From NCBI RefSeq assembly GCF_023008585.1, contig NZ_CP095392.1, positions 124,001-188,000 of the forward strand: a stretch of DNA of 64,000 nt, written 5' to 3'. The DNA is from Natribaculum breve (GTDB lineage: Archaea; Halobacteriota; Halobacteria; Halobacteriales; Natrialbaceae). This document shows positions 1-9,039 of the stretch, one piece after another. How positions within the stretch are numbered: the stretch's first letter is position 1; each line of letters begins with the position of its first letter. The position numbers and the translations under genes were made by a program. The notes beneath the pieces are model-generated. The model had not been told where the DNA came from, did not search any database, and saw only the letters and a list, made by a program, of their open reading frames with translations.

Positions 1-20
1 TCGGACAGCTGCGAGGTCCG

Positions 21-419
21 CTACGAGCACCTCCAAGCGGACGCTCGAGATGCTGCAGTGGACGAAGTCGAGGATCGGTACTGATGCTCGAGCAGATCGA
101 TCACCGTGGCAAGCGTTTCACGGTTGGTGATGAGGACGGTGTCGACGGTGTCGCTGATGAACGGTGTCGGCGAGCCGAACTGCTCGAACGCCAGGCTCAG
201 CGAGAGCTCCGTGAGCTCGAGCGTGCGAAGGCAGCCGCTGGACCAGACAGTACAGATTCTGATATTGGGGTGCTCGACCAGCGGCACGGAACGTAGGGGG
301 ACGAAAGACACACCGTATTTCCTGAGAAAACAGCTCAAACAGAAATCAGCTGTAAGCAGTGAGGAAATTCCCCCTTCATAGATAGTTGATGCCCCACGCA
401 CACAGAATTCACTCTGCAC
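21..419 (-). CDS. Hypothetical protein, possibly a truncated regulator
   Basis: The open frame reads 132 residues. The C-terminal half, from about residue 45 (LVEHPNIRICTVW) to about 110 (VIDLLEHQY), has the composition of a folded haloarchaeal domain. The first 40 residues and the last 15 (Ser/Ala/Arg-rich) do not, so the true gene may be shorter or decayed. The style recalls the ligand-sensing C-terminal domain of haloarchaeal regulators, but I do not recognise a family. Positions 420-660 to the right contain no convincing gene. Confidence 0.25.
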   Translation of the reverse strand: MQSEFCVRGASTIYEGGISSLLTADFCLSCFLRKYGVSFVPLRSVPLVEHPNIRICTVWSSGCLRTLELTELSLSLAFEQFGSPTPFISDTVDTVLITNRETLATVIDLLEHQYRSSTSSTAASRASAWRCS

Positions 420-660
420 ACGGTGTGTCTCGAGTGTCGAAAAGCGATTCGTCCGGTGGATCGAGGACGAAGATCAGCACCGGACGGGGCTTGAGGGTGG
501 GCGATGATTGGATTCGGGCAGTGTCGCGCGCAGCGGATCACGCGACAGGTGATCTATCCAATGACCTCATTATCAATCTCTTCCCGATTCCCAGTTACGC
601 GGACGCGACCGCGTGTGACACAATCCTGCCAGTCAAGAGAACACACTGAGAGTTCCGTTC

Positions 661-1992
661 TCAAATCGAATACTCTTCTGCCAGTTCAACCAGGTCGTAG
701 ACGTGGATCCCAGTTTTGAACCAGAGCACCCGCTCGCTCGTATCACCGAAGTCATTATTCGAGCAGTCTAACTGTTCGGAGACCGCGACAAGGAGATTCT
801 CAGCATCTGCCTGGCGTATTTTCTTCAGCTTCGACTCGAGATATTCGGGAGTCCAGAATCCGATGATCTCGAGAATCGCTCGCCGACCGTCCGGATGCTC
901 GATCGCGAAATCGGGGATCATCACCTCATCACCGAGGTCAAACACATCGTTTTCGCGTAGTAACTCCCAGTCCGTGGTCGCTCGCTCCCATTTCTGGGCG
1001 AGTGTCTGCTCAAGATCGCTATCGAACCGCCTGCCAGTACTGTAGTGTGAATCGAGTCCGTCAGTGTCGTCTAATCTGAGTTGCCGTGTCTCACCTGCTG
1101 TCTCATCAATAAGCACTGTGGCAGTCATCTCCCAGCGGTCACAAAGAGGCAATGCTGGTAGAAAGTTCGCCAGCCGGATGCCGTATTTTTGCGATTGGGA
1201 GAACAACGACGCTGGCCCGTCAAGTATGGCCTCGTAGCCATCGGCACGGTCAGTTCGTTCGACATGCTTGCCATCAGAATCGATCGGATAGATCCGGTGC
1301 ATCAGTCCGAAGAGTTTGACGTAGCTGAATACCGTCCCCAAATGATCCCAGACACGGATCCGCATTTCAGTTGCGTCGTAGAGGACCGCCTGGGCGAGTG
1401 CAAGATTGTAGCGAGTGACCAGCCAGTCGACCGTCAGATCAGTGTGTTCGTACTCGCCGTCACTACTGCCAGTCAGTGTCGTCGTTGTGGTCGATTGCTC
1501 GCCAGCACCGGCATACTGGTCAGCGGTCCGCGTGCCGATCTGGACAAGTCGTTTGTTCTCCTCGAGGTCAGCATACATCCCGCGGTAGCACGCTTCGAGT
1601 GAGATACCCAACTCATCAGCAACTGCACTATACACCTCTATCTTCTGTGTGTCGTCACCGAGTGTGGGTTGGCGAACAACTGGATACCGCTCGTTCGCTT
1701 TCTCGAACAAGTGCTGGCGGATCTCATGAGGCTCGACTGGAGACATGACTTCGAACTCACACTCGTCAAGAAGCAGTTTCGCCAGTCCCTGGACGATCTT
1801 GTAGTCAGTATCCGCCACAGTGAGTTCGTCGATCGCGTCTTCGAGATCGCCTTTCGGCTCACCGAGATGGGCATCGAACAGCGCAATGAGTTCGCGTGCC
1901 GTCTCTCGATAGTTCTCGTCCGTTGGATCGATTAACAGCGGCTTGATCGCATCGCCGGTGGTACGAGAGCGAGCCAGATCAGCCGTCAACAT
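661..1992 (-). CDS. bax1: Bax1-like nuclease (DUF790), partner of XPB
   Basis: 443 residues. Proteins of the DUF790 family adjoin archaeal XPB helicase genes; the characterised member is Bax1, a structure-specific nuclease that binds XPB and is proposed to act in nucleotide excision repair. The opening (MLTADLARSR...) is typical of the family. The C-terminal third has a PD-(D/E)XK-like arrangement: D361 in MIPDF, E375 in AILEIIGF, then the Lys-rich helix ESKLKKIRQ. The start overlaps the 3' end of the upstream xpb gene by 14 bp, so the two are probably translationally coupled. Identification rests on the N-terminal motif, the nuclease-like tail and the context; the catalytic residues are inferred. 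Confidence 0.8.
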   Translation of the reverse strand: MLTADLARSRTTGDAIKPLLIDPTDENYRETARELIALFDAHLGEPKGDLEDAIDELTVADTDYKIVQGLAKLLLDECEFEVMSPVEPHEIRQHLFEKANERYPVVRQPTLGDDTQKIEVYSAVADELGISLEACYRGMYADLEENKRLVQIGTRTADQYAGAGEQSTTTTTLTGSSDGEYEHTDLTVDWLVTRYNLALAQAVLYDATEMRIRVWDHLGTVFSYVKLFGLMHRIYPIDSDGKHVERTDRADGYEAILDGPASLFSQSQKYGIRLANFLPALPLCDRWEMTATVLIDETAGETRQLRLDDTDGLDSHYSTGRRFDSDLEQTLAQKWERATTDWELLRENDVFDLGDEVMIPDFAIEHPDGRRAILEIIGFWTPEYLESKLKKIRQADAENLLVAVSEQLDCSNNDFGDTSERVLWFKTGIHVYDLVELAEEYSI

Positions 1993-3397
1993 TCGTTGTC
2001 ACCCCCTGTCGGCGCTGTTGGGACACGTACGTTTCCATCGTATCTGCTGTGATGATCTCGTAGAGTCGCGCCGGCTGGCGGTCATCTGTCGGCCGGAGGA
2101 TGCGTCCAAGCCGTTGGGCATACTGCCGTTTCGAAGCGCTTCCCGACAAGATGATCCCCACGTTCGCAGCGGGAACGTCAATACCCTCGTCGAGCACCTG
2201 AGACGTTGCCAGCATCGAGTACTCGCCAGTCCGAAACCGCTCGAGAATCTCGGTGCGCTCGTCCGTCTTCGTTTGATGGGTAATGCAAGGGACGATAAAC
2301 TCCTGAGAGATTTCGTAGGCGAAGTCATTGTTCGCAGTGAAGATTATCGCGCGATCGTCGTGGTGACGTTTGAGCAGATTGTCGAGCGTCTCGAGTTTTT
2401 TCTCTGCTGTTCGGGCGATGCGTTCGGCGCGCTGCTTGGCGATGAGTGCCCGGCGTCCTTTTGGATCGTAGGACGTCCGTTTGAGGAACTCCTGGTAGCC
2501 CTCTTCTTTCCAGAGGTCGAACTCGTGACTATCGACGTAGTCGCGATAGGTCCGGTACTCTTTGTCGTATGTCTCCCGTTCCTCTGCCGTGAGCTCGACA
2601 GACATGTGGATGGTTTCGTATTCGCTGAGGTACTCGCCAGCGAGTTCGTCAACAGCCTCTTGATAGACAACCGGACCGATGAGATCCTCGAGGAGTTCAT
2701 GCTTTCCGTCGGGCCGTTCGTAGGTAGCGGTCAATCCCAGCCGATACGGTGCGATCGTCATTTCGGGGATCTGCCGGTAGGTCGGCGCCGGCAGGTGATG
2801 TTCCTCGTCGACGACGAGGAAGCCGAACTGGTCGCCGTATTCGTTGATGTAGCGGTAGGCACTATCGTAGGTAGTGACGGTGATCGCGGTGACCTCGTGG
2901 CTGCCGCCGCCGAGAACGCCGATCGGCTCTGTGAGTTGATCGCCAAAGGCGTTGGTAAGTGTGGCGTGCCACTGATTCATCAGGTCAATCGTCGGTGTCA
3001 CGACAAGCGCACTCACGCTGGCGTCAGCGATGGCCTGCAGTCCAAGAAACGTCTTCCCGCTGCCGGTCGGAAGAACGACACTCCCCCGACGGCCGTGGTC
3101 GATCCAGGCGTCGAGGGCGGCCTGCTGGTAGTCACGCGGTTCGATGTGGAGCGCCGGTGTCAGATCGAGTTCTGGATAGCTTCGGGAAGCATCGTGGAGA
3201 GACATAGAACGTGGTAACGCATCTTGGAGTATTGTCTGTCCGTTGCTGTCGGACCAGCCACCAGCCCATTCGAGAAGTTCCCGATACCGATAGGCCTGCA
3301 CGCGGTACTCATCAATGCGATCGTCCCACTCCGCAAAGGGGACCTCGGCAGGCGCATCTTGGAGCACGAGTGTCCCGTCGTCGAAATCGATCCGCAT
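1979..3397 (-). CDS. xpb: XPB-family SF2 DNA helicase
   Basis: 472 residues, a usual length for archaeal XPB. Motifs in order: an N-terminal damage-recognition-like region; EPRDYQQAALDAW (Q-motif area) at 86-98; Walker A PTGSGKT at 110-116; Walker B/motif II DEEHH at 196-200; GLTATYERPDG, in the place where XPB carries motif III and its RED loop; and QRLGRILRP (motif VI) near the C-terminus. Archaeal XPB unwinds DNA 3'-5' and works with Bax1, which follows here with a 14-bp overlap. Haloarchaea often carry extra copies of this pair on plasmids, so it may be a replicon-borne repair module. Confidence 0.92.
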   Translation of the reverse strand: MRIDFDDGTLVLQDAPAEVPFAEWDDRIDEYRVQAYRYRELLEWAGGWSDSNGQTILQDALPRSMSLHDASRSYPELDLTPALHIEPRDYQQAALDAWIDHGRRGSVVLPTGSGKTFLGLQAIADASVSALVVTPTIDLMNQWHATLTNAFGDQLTEPIGVLGGGSHEVTAITVTTYDSAYRYINEYGDQFGFLVVDEEHHLPAPTYRQIPEMTIAPYRLGLTATYERPDGKHELLEDLIGPVVYQEAVDELAGEYLSEYETIHMSVELTAEERETYDKEYRTYRDYVDSHEFDLWKEEGYQEFLKRTSYDPKGRRALIAKQRAERIARTAEKKLETLDNLLKRHHDDRAIIFTANNDFAYEISQEFIVPCITHQTKTDERTEILERFRTGEYSMLATSQVLDEGIDVPAANVGIILSGSASKRQYAQRLGRILRPTDDRQPARLYEIITADTMETYVSQQRRQGVTTNVDG

Positions 3398-3477
3398 TCG
3401 GTGTGTAGTTCGAAGGTGCCAATTAGGTTGAGTCTATGGATTCCAAGTACCACCTCAAACGCGATGGCTAGGTGCGA

Positions 3478-3729
3478 TTAGTCGAATAGTTCACTAACTC
3501 GGGAATCCTCAGAGAGAGCTTCAGTAACCAGTTCTGGCCGAATTGAAAACTGATATTGGTAATATGATCCGCCTTTCGGCCCTTTGTTCTTTTCTTCAAC
3601 ATCAAGAAACCCTTTTAATGTCAACTGCGAGAGTCGGTCATGGACCGTCCGATCAGTACGAGGGTCAATACCGATCCGATCCGCCGCGATCCGATACCGT
3701 TTGTAAATCGCGGAGCGCTTTGCGGGGAG
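3478..3729 (-). pseudogene. C-terminal remnant of an orc1/cdc6 replication initiator
   Basis: The reverse-strand frame enters from the IS66 left end at 3729 and stops at 3478. It encodes about 83 residues that read as the winged-helix DNA-binding domain of archaeal Orc1/Cdc6: YKRYRIAADRIG, then RTVHDRLSQLTLKGFL, then the beta-wing GPKGGSYYQYQFS, ending SELFD. The AAA+ ATPase part is absent from the window, removed by the element at 3730-5306. It is distinct in sequence from the intact orc1 at 55.9-57.3 kb, so it is the relic of a second replicon or origin, not a copy of the first. Confidence 0.75.
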
Positions 3730-5306
3730 GTAGTTGGATAGCGTGACCAGGATTCATCGATAAGTGATGCCTCTCATCCTGATCTGAGTTCTTGCCCACC
3801 GAGGATGGACTGGAGCTGTTCAGGTGGATCGAGTCCTCGCCGTTTCCACGTGGCCAACATGGTTGTGATCGTCTCGTGAATCTGGACCCCTTCAGCTGAG
3901 CGGAGAGTCCGGAACATCTTCCGCAGGACAACTTGCTCGCGCAGAGCGCGCTCTGCGCGATTATTCGTCGAATCAACGTCTGGCTCTGTCACGAACGTCA
4001 GCCAGTGGCCTAACCCGTTCCTGATCTTCTCGATCAGCTTCTGAACCTCCTGTGACTCATACTCCTCCCTGATCAGCCCTTCTAGGTGTAACGACGCCTC
4101 CGCCCGCATCTGCTCGCGGGCGGAGGCGGACGGGTCCCCTTCGTCGAACGCCGTTAAGTCGTCGTGGAGATCGTGCAACTGCCTAGAGAGCCACTCTGCT
4201 TCCTCATACCGTTCAGCAACGTACTCCGCCTCCCGCAACAGATGCGCCCAGCACCGCTGGAGTTTCGTGTGATAGCTCCGGTACGCCGACCAGCCGTCAC
4301 AGCTGAGCGTCGAGTCCTCGGCGAATTCCTCGCCGAGGACGTCTTCTAACACCTGGCTTCCACGACTCTCGTCAACCCAGAACAGCACGTCCTCGTCAGT
4401 CACGAACGTCCACGCCCAGTGCTGCTCTCCATCAACCGGGAAGCCCGTTTCGTCGCAGTAGACGACGTCACTCTCCCGGATGCTGGCTTTGACGTCTTCA
4501 TACGCGGGTCGCAGCCGGTCTGCGACCCGCTTGGTCAGGTTGTAGATTGTCCGATGGGAGATGGGGAGATCAAGCTCCCACTCAAACAGCTCTGCCTGCT
4601 TTCGGTTTGGAAGTCGCTGATGGAACCTTCCGAGGGCGGTTTGGGCCATGATATTTGGCCCAAACCGCCCGGTTTCCGGGCAGTCAGGATGTTCGGCAAC
4701 GACTTCGTTTCCACAGGAACAGCGGTGTTTGCCGAGTTCGTACTCGATGACAGTCGTTGGAATGGGAAGGGGTATGTCGATAATCGTGCGTGAGACGTAG
4801 CTGTCCGGGTTAGAGAGAGTCTGCTCACAGTCTGGGCAATATCCCTGATCGACTCGAATAGTCTCCTCTGGTTCCGGAGGCGGTCGAGTTGTTCCCTCGT
4901 GACCTTCGTCACGTCCTGGAGAGGAGTCGCTGGCGGCGTCAGCGTCGCCGCCAGCGTCGTCCCCTTGGTCTTCGTTCTCTTCTTGGTCGCTGCCATCGTT
5001 GCCAGGTGATCCAGCCGCGCCACCCTGCTTACTGGGTGGTGTGTTTGGGTTTTCGTACCGCTTGAGGCGAGTCTCGAGTTGTTCGATCTGCCGTTGCTGT
5101 GCAGCGAGTTGACGACGGAGAAGGCGGTTCTCGAGCTTTTGAATTGCGAGTTGCTGGCGGAGATGCGTACTGTCCTCAGTGCGGATCGCGGAATCTATCG
5201 ATTCCGACGATCCGCCAATCCCCAGCGACACACTTGGTTCACCATTGAGAGACCATTCATGAGACTGCTACGAAATCGGTCTGACGGCGGGTCGCTATCC
5301 AACTAC
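3730..5306 (-). mobile_element. IS66-family insertion sequence, copy 1 (1577 bp)
   Basis: The ends are inverted repeats GTAGTTGGATAGCG (3730-3743) and CGCTATCCAACTAC (5293-5306). The length is identical to copy 2 at 42628-44204. Copy 2 has an 8-bp target duplication, but here the flanks differ (GCGGGGAG on the left, TTCCCGCG on the right). One side therefore no longer carries its original neighbour. It joins the orc1 fragment on the left to a different IS66-type transposase remnant on the right, which points to an adjacent deletion or recombination after insertion. Confidence 0.9.
3774..5231 (-). CDS. IS66-family transposase
   Basis: 485 residues from a GTG start (no in-frame ATG lies just upstream). 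The N-terminus is a Leu/Gln coiled coil (about 22-60), followed by the conserved RYENPNTPPSK motif, an acidic linker, a CPDC zinc-finger region and a DDE core: D in VVYCDETGF, D in LSCDGWSAY, E in TNNRAERALRE. This is TnpC-like; no TnpA/TnpB accessory genes are present, as in the single-gene ISBst12 subgroup. It differs from copy 2 by scattered substitutions, many in the coiled coil (for example R48Q, E52N, T55A), so the two copies are not a very recent duplication. Confidence 0.93.
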   Translation of the reverse strand: MSLGIGGSSESIDSAIRTEDSTHLRQQLAIQKLENRLLRRQLAAQQRQIEQLETRLKRYENPNTPPSKQGGAAGSPGNDGSDQEENEDQGDDAGGDADAASDSSPGRDEGHEGTTRPPPEPEETIRVDQGYCPDCEQTLSNPDSYVSRTIIDIPLPIPTTVIEYELGKHRCSCGNEVVAEHPDCPETGRFGPNIMAQTALGRFHQRLPNRKQAELFEWELDLPISHRTIYNLTKRVADRLRPAYEDVKASIRESDVVYCDETGFPVDGEQHWAWTFVTDEDVLFWVDESRGSQVLEDVLGEEFAEDSTLSCDGWSAYRSYHTKLQRCWAHLLREAEYVAERYEEAEWLSRQLHDLHDDLTAFDEGDPSASAREQMRAEASLHLEGLIREEYESQEVQKLIEKIRNGLGHWLTFVTEPDVDSTNNRAERALREQVVLRKMFRTLRSAEGVQIHETITTMLATWKRRGLDPPEQLQSILGGQELRSG

Positions 5307-5308
5307 TT

Positions 5309-5911
5309 CCCGCGGAAGTCCTCGGCGAGGACTTCGCGGGAACGATCATCTGTGATGGATGGACAGCGTATCCAGCGTTCAGCAGTAACCTGCAGCGGTG
5401 CTGGGCGCATCTCCTCCGAGAAGCCGAAGACGTTGCTAGTGACTACGGGGAGGCAGAGCCGGTTTACCGGTATCTCAAGCAGATGTTCGTCGGTCTCCAG
5501 TCGTGGCTGGAGACCGACCCGAGTACTCGTCAGCGAGCACAGATGCACAGATCGTGCCAGAACGGGCTTAGATCGCTCGTAGAGCGGTCAGTTACCGACG
5601 AACCAGTGGCAACACTCCTCGGGAAAATCGAAGGAGGGATCGACCACTGGCTCACCTTCGTCGGTGAGCCAGCGGTCTCCCCGACGAACAACGCAGCTGA
5701 GAACGCACTGCGTGAACCAGTCGTTCTCAGGAAAATCATCGGCACACTTCGGAACAATCGTGGTATGTTCGTTCACAAGACGATTTTGTCTCTGCTGGCG
5801 ACCTGGCGCCAGCAGGGACGCAATCCCTACGAAGAACTTCGCCGAGTCGTCAGCAGCAATGAGATGATCTCACGGAGTCACGCTGTACCGGCTGTTGAGC
5901 CTTCGGGGTAA
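5309..5911 (+). pseudogene. C-terminal remnant of a different IS66-family transposase
   Basis: An open frame runs from the right end of the IS66 copy and encodes about 200 residues: VLGEDFAG, ICDGWTAYPAFS (second catalytic Asp), QRCWAHLLREAEDVA, then SPTNNAAENALRE (catalytic Glu), ending at a stop at 5911. It aligns with the C-terminal half of the IS66 transposase at 3774-5231 but is clearly divergent. The N-terminal half is missing, cut at the junction with the inserted element. No terminal repeat is visible after it. Confidence 0.8.
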
Positions 5912-5976
5912 ACACATACTATTCATTTAATGATTTGTGTGTGGCTGCCTATCGGATTCAACCCCGGGGTCAAGCC

Positions 5977-7638
5977 CTGTCTCTTACCCACAAGTTCTAA
6001 CCCCGTAGCTGACGAATTGAGACGGGAAAATGGGACGGGGGTCACGGAGTTGGCAGCCTGATTTAGACGATGACGGAGAGTTGTGTGACATGGATGTATC
6101 AGGTTGGATTCGGACGGAGTTTCGGGCAGCGGAGTTCGGAGACAAGCGTCTTACCGATCGATTGGTCCAACTCGGGGATGAACTCGGCAGTTCACCTGCC
6201 GAGTCCATCCCGGCTTCCTGCGAGGACTGGGCGTCCACAAAGGCTACATACCGATTTTGCGATAATGAGAGTGTGGAACCGACCGAGATTCTCTCTGCTC
6301 ACAGGCAGTCACAGCGATCACGGGTGAGTGGCGGAGACGAGCTGTTGGTCGTCTCCGACACGACGTATCTCACCTTTCCTCGCCACCCAGCCAAGGACGG
6401 TCTTGGAGATATTAGTTCCTCAGATATCGACGTAGAAGGCGTCAAATTACACACTTCCGTTGGTATTCGCCCAGACACGCAGCAGATGACTGGGGTCATC
6501 GACCAGCAGGTGCTGGTCGAGGACCAACAGGCGGGCAACACTTACAGCACAAACGGCAAAGACGACCCAATTCTCCTTGAGAACGAGCATGAAAAGTGGT
6601 TGCGTGGGGATAGGGAAGCCGCCGAGTGGCTTCCCGAAGACGTGCGTCCGATTTTTGTCCATGACCGAGGTGGGGACGCCTTCTCGTTGTACGAGGAACT
6701 GAGCAAGGAGAGTGCTAACGCTGGTTTCGTTGTTCGAGCCAATCAAAACCGACGAGTCTTGACAGAAGGTGGTGAAGGTGGGAAACTCTTCGATTGGAGT
6801 AGCGACCTCGCAGAACGAGGTCGCAACTCCATCGAGATTCAACAAGGCGGTGGACGAGAAGCCAGAACAGCCGAAGTCTCAATCACTGCAGGAACCTGTG
6901 AGTTGCGCGCACCGCGAAATAATCCGGATCAAGAAGGGTCCGTCAAAGTGAATGTGGTGAGAGTGGATGAAGTCAATGGGACTGGCGATCCGATTCAGTG
7001 GGTGTTACTCACCACTGAATCGGTCGAAACGTTCGACGATATTCTAGCCATTATCGAGTACTACGGCCTTCGCTGGCGGATCGAAGACTGGCACAAGGTG
7101 CTGAAGAGCGGTTGTAAAATCGAAGAACGGCAACTGCAAACGTGGGAGCGTATGGAAGTGTTGTTGAGCGTGTATTCAGTGATTGCCTGGAAGGTCTTGG
7201 AGTTACGAGAGCTAGCCCGTGGAGAGAGTTCAGTTGCTCCAGAGATCTTGTTAAGCGAGGCCGAACGCGCAGTTCTGGAAACGAAATTTCCAGAACTGAG
7301 CGGTCAAAGCGGGAAAGCCTACGCGGTACATGTGGCGAAGCTTGGCGGATATTTAGACCGCGGTTCAGATCCTCCTCCAGGCTGGGAGACGATGTGGAAA
7401 GGGCTTCAGAAGCTCCGCATGTGGGCAGAAGGCTACGAACTGGGTGCTGAATGAGCGCCACAGCCGCTCATTCAGCGAGACTCTCCGTGAATCCAGCTTT
7501 TGTTCAGGGTCACAGACTGTCCAGCCTCTGAAAGTCGTAAGCCAGTATCAATAATGATTCCTTCCTGACTGATCTATTCATATCGGGCGGAATTTGGTTG
7601 ATTTTTCTCAGTAGAGATGAGTTATGGGTAAGAGACAG
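5977..7638 (+). mobile_element. Tn5-like IS4-family element (1662 bp)
   Basis: Terminal inverted repeats are CTGTCTCTTACCCA at 5977 and TGGGTAAGAGACAG ending at 7638; these closely resemble the ends of Tn5/IS50 (CTGTCTCTTATACA). The flanks carry a 10-bp direct repeat GGGTCAAGCC (5967-5976 and 7639-7648), so the insertion looks intact. Because the bases next to the ends are C and G on both sides, the exact split between repeat and target duplication could be 14+10 or 15+8. About 520 bp of the flanking neighbourhood is otherwise gene-free. A small relative with matching ends lies at 58750-59004. Confidence 0.92.
6090..7454 (+). CDS. IS4-family (Tn5-like) transposase
   Basis: 454 residues from ATG 6090; an ATG 60 bp earlier is in frame, but the homologous N-terminus starts MDVSGWIRTEF, as in Tn5-type enzymes that open with a short segment before the FGDKRL helix. 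Catalytic features: first Asp in VVSDTTYL, second Asp in FVHDRGGDAF, and the YREK signature Y-2-R-3-E-6-K in YYGLRWRIEDWHKVLKSG, which supplies the catalytic Glu. This set is specific to the IS4/IS50 group and cuts DNA by a hairpin intermediate in Tn5. The frame is intact, so the element may be active and could mobilise the short element at 58.75 kb in trans. Confidence 0.93.
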   Translation: MDVSGWIRTEFRAAEFGDKRLTDRLVQLGDELGSSPAESIPASCEDWASTKATYRFCDNESVEPTEILSAHRQSQRSRVSGGDELLVVSDTTYLTFPRHPAKDGLGDISSSDIDVEGVKLHTSVGIRPDTQQMTGVIDQQVLVEDQQAGNTYSTNGKDDPILLENEHEKWLRGDREAAEWLPEDVRPIFVHDRGGDAFSLYEELSKESANAGFVVRANQNRRVLTEGGEGGKLFDWSSDLAERGRNSIEIQQGGGREARTAEVSITAGTCELRAPRNNPDQEGSVKVNVVRVDEVNGTGDPIQWVLLTTESVETFDDILAIIEYYGLRWRIEDWHKVLKSGCKIEERQLQTWERMEVLLSVYSVIAWKVLELRELARGESSVAPEILLSEAERAVLETKFPELSGQSGKAYAVHVAKLGGYLDRGSDPPPGWETMWKGLQKLRMWAEGYELGAE

Positions 7639-7715
7639 GGGTCAAGCCCCGGGCATTCTCCTAGCACTTCTGTAAATTCTCCTGTTCTACGACTCGTGAC
7701 TGGTGCAGGTGAGGG

Positions 7716-7895
7716 GGCTCTGGTGAATCGCTAGGCGACGGCGATCGACGGTGAGAAATCGCGCCACTCGAGGTGTAACACCGGGATGAATTTGACTGTG
7801 ACATCGAGAATTTTACCAGTGACGAAGTGGATAGACGCTTTCACGATGCCATCAAAACACTAGAACCCGACGCAGTATGGTGATTTACCAGAGTC
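7716..7895. repeat. MITE-like element, 180 bp, with IS5-type ends
   Basis: Imperfect inverted repeats GGCTCTGGTGAATCGC (7716) and GGTGATTTACCAGAGTC (ending 7895) enclose 145 bp without a gene. The flanking 8-mers GGTGAGGG and AGTGAGGA share GTGAGG and look like a decayed 8-bp target duplication. The ends resemble those of the IS5 element at 16727 (GGCTCTGTTTAATCGC) and isolated ends at 39413-39434 and 41122-41143, so it is probably a non-autonomous derivative of that IS group. Confidence 0.6.
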
Positions 7896-8005
7896 AGTGA
7901 GGAGAATCTTTTCGGGAGAGTGTTTCGCCGGTAGTATCGCGGCTAACAGTCCATGCAAGAACGGTCCCAAAGTTTTCAAGTATGCAGCATTAGTTGGCAA
8001 AATTA

Positions 8006-8779
8006 ATGGTCGAGAGCTTCGTCATTTCACTCAGTAGTTTCGTGTTCGTCGTGGTGGGGCTCATCACGGTGAACAAGGGTCGCGCGGAACGTGCAAAGAG
8101 CACTCGGATGGAGGAGACCGAGACGACGGCGATCCGCGATCTGGAACCCGGACCGGTCGAGGTCAAGGGGACTGTACACGGGACCGACGACGCAACCCTC
8201 CAGCAGTCGCCCATCGACGGGACGGAGGCGTTAGCCACCCACGTCGAGGTCAAGGAATTGCACTCGGACGGCAATGGTCCGGGCAACTGGCAGACCATCT
8301 TCGAGGACCAGACGGCCGAGCCCATGTTCATCGACGACGGCACCAGCGAGGTACTGATCGACCTCCCGGAAGACGGCGGGTTGAACCTCGAGCAGACAGA
8401 ATGGAAAGTCGAAGCCGGCGACGACCCGCCAGAAAAGATCCGCACGTACGTCGAGAACGAGCCCGCACTCGACCTCCCGGATGGCATCGACATCGGCCCA
8501 TTGAGCACCGGTGAGCGCCGGCGCTACCTCGAGGGCACACTCGAGCCGGGCGAGGACGTCTATCTCCTCGGGACCGCCAGGGAGACCGAGGCGGGCTGGG
8601 ATAATCACAAGTACGTAATTGACGAGCCGACGCCCGACGGTGACTTCATCCTCTCGGATAAGTCGGAGGCCACGCTGATAGAGGAGGAACGGAGTAGTGG
8701 CCTCGTCCTCCTAGCCGCTGGCATACTCATGACCGTGATTGGACTGACTGGGGTCGTTTCTCCGTTCCTATCGATATAA
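8006..8779 (+). CDS. Membrane protein with GIDE-type domain (E3-ligase-like, no RING)
   Basis: 257 residues. One N-terminal transmembrane segment (FVISLSSFVFVVVGLITV), a soluble acidic domain of about 180 residues, and a second transmembrane segment near the C-terminus (GLVLLAAGILMTVIGLTGVVSPFL). The topology and the sequence style (PGPVEVKGTV..., ERRRYLEGTLEPGEDVYLLGTA) match the GIDE/BAM domain shared with eukaryotic MUL1/MULAN. Haloarchaeal versions are annotated as E3-ubiquitin-ligase-like but, as here, have no RING finger, so ligase activity is not supported. A TTG 12 bp upstream is an alternative start. The gene stands alone between IS debris and the tungstate operon. Confidence 0.7.
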   Translation: MVESFVISLSSFVFVVVGLITVNKGRAERAKSTRMEETETTAIRDLEPGPVEVKGTVHGTDDATLQQSPIDGTEALATHVEVKELHSDGNGPGNWQTIFEDQTAEPMFIDDGTSEVLIDLPEDGGLNLEQTEWKVEAGDDPPEKIRTYVENEPALDLPDGIDIGPLSTGERRRYLEGTLEPGEDVYLLGTARETEAGWDNHKYVIDEPTPDGDFILSDKSEATLIEEERSSGLVLLAAGILMTVIGLTGVVSPFLSI

Positions 8780-9039
8780 CAGGCTCTGTTAAAATCCTCT
8801 TCTTTGATACCTAATAGAATGAAATTTCAACTCACTCTACGTGCCTATCGGTCACGATGGGCGAAGTCGAGGATGGCGATCATCTGACTCCAATTTTCCT
8901 ATAGCATCTGTACAGATACACTACACCGAAGGGGATCGTAATCAATTAACCGGCTGAAAACACGTACAAGCCCAAGTGTAGTATAAGCGTGTCATAGAAT
9001 CGGTGACAGGGCTATGAGACTCGTGGTTCCGAACCACTC
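8780..9039. other. Gene-free spacer
   Basis: About 260 bp between the GIDE-domain gene and tfx. It is AT-richer than its surroundings; I see no gene, terminal repeat or strong inverted repeat in it. Confidence 0.5.

Noticed and set aside
1943..3217. 424-codon plus-strand open frame opposite xpb
   Set aside because: It is antisense to a gene with complete helicase motifs; composition is that of a reverse-complement shadow of GC-rich coding DNA.
7449..7715. A gene between the IS4 transposase and the MITE
   Set aside because: Apart from the IS right end and target duplication, no frame has protein-like composition.
8006..8779. A functional ubiquitin ligase
   Set aside because: The GIDE-type domain is present but there is no RING finger or other ligase motif, so only a membrane GIDE protein is called.
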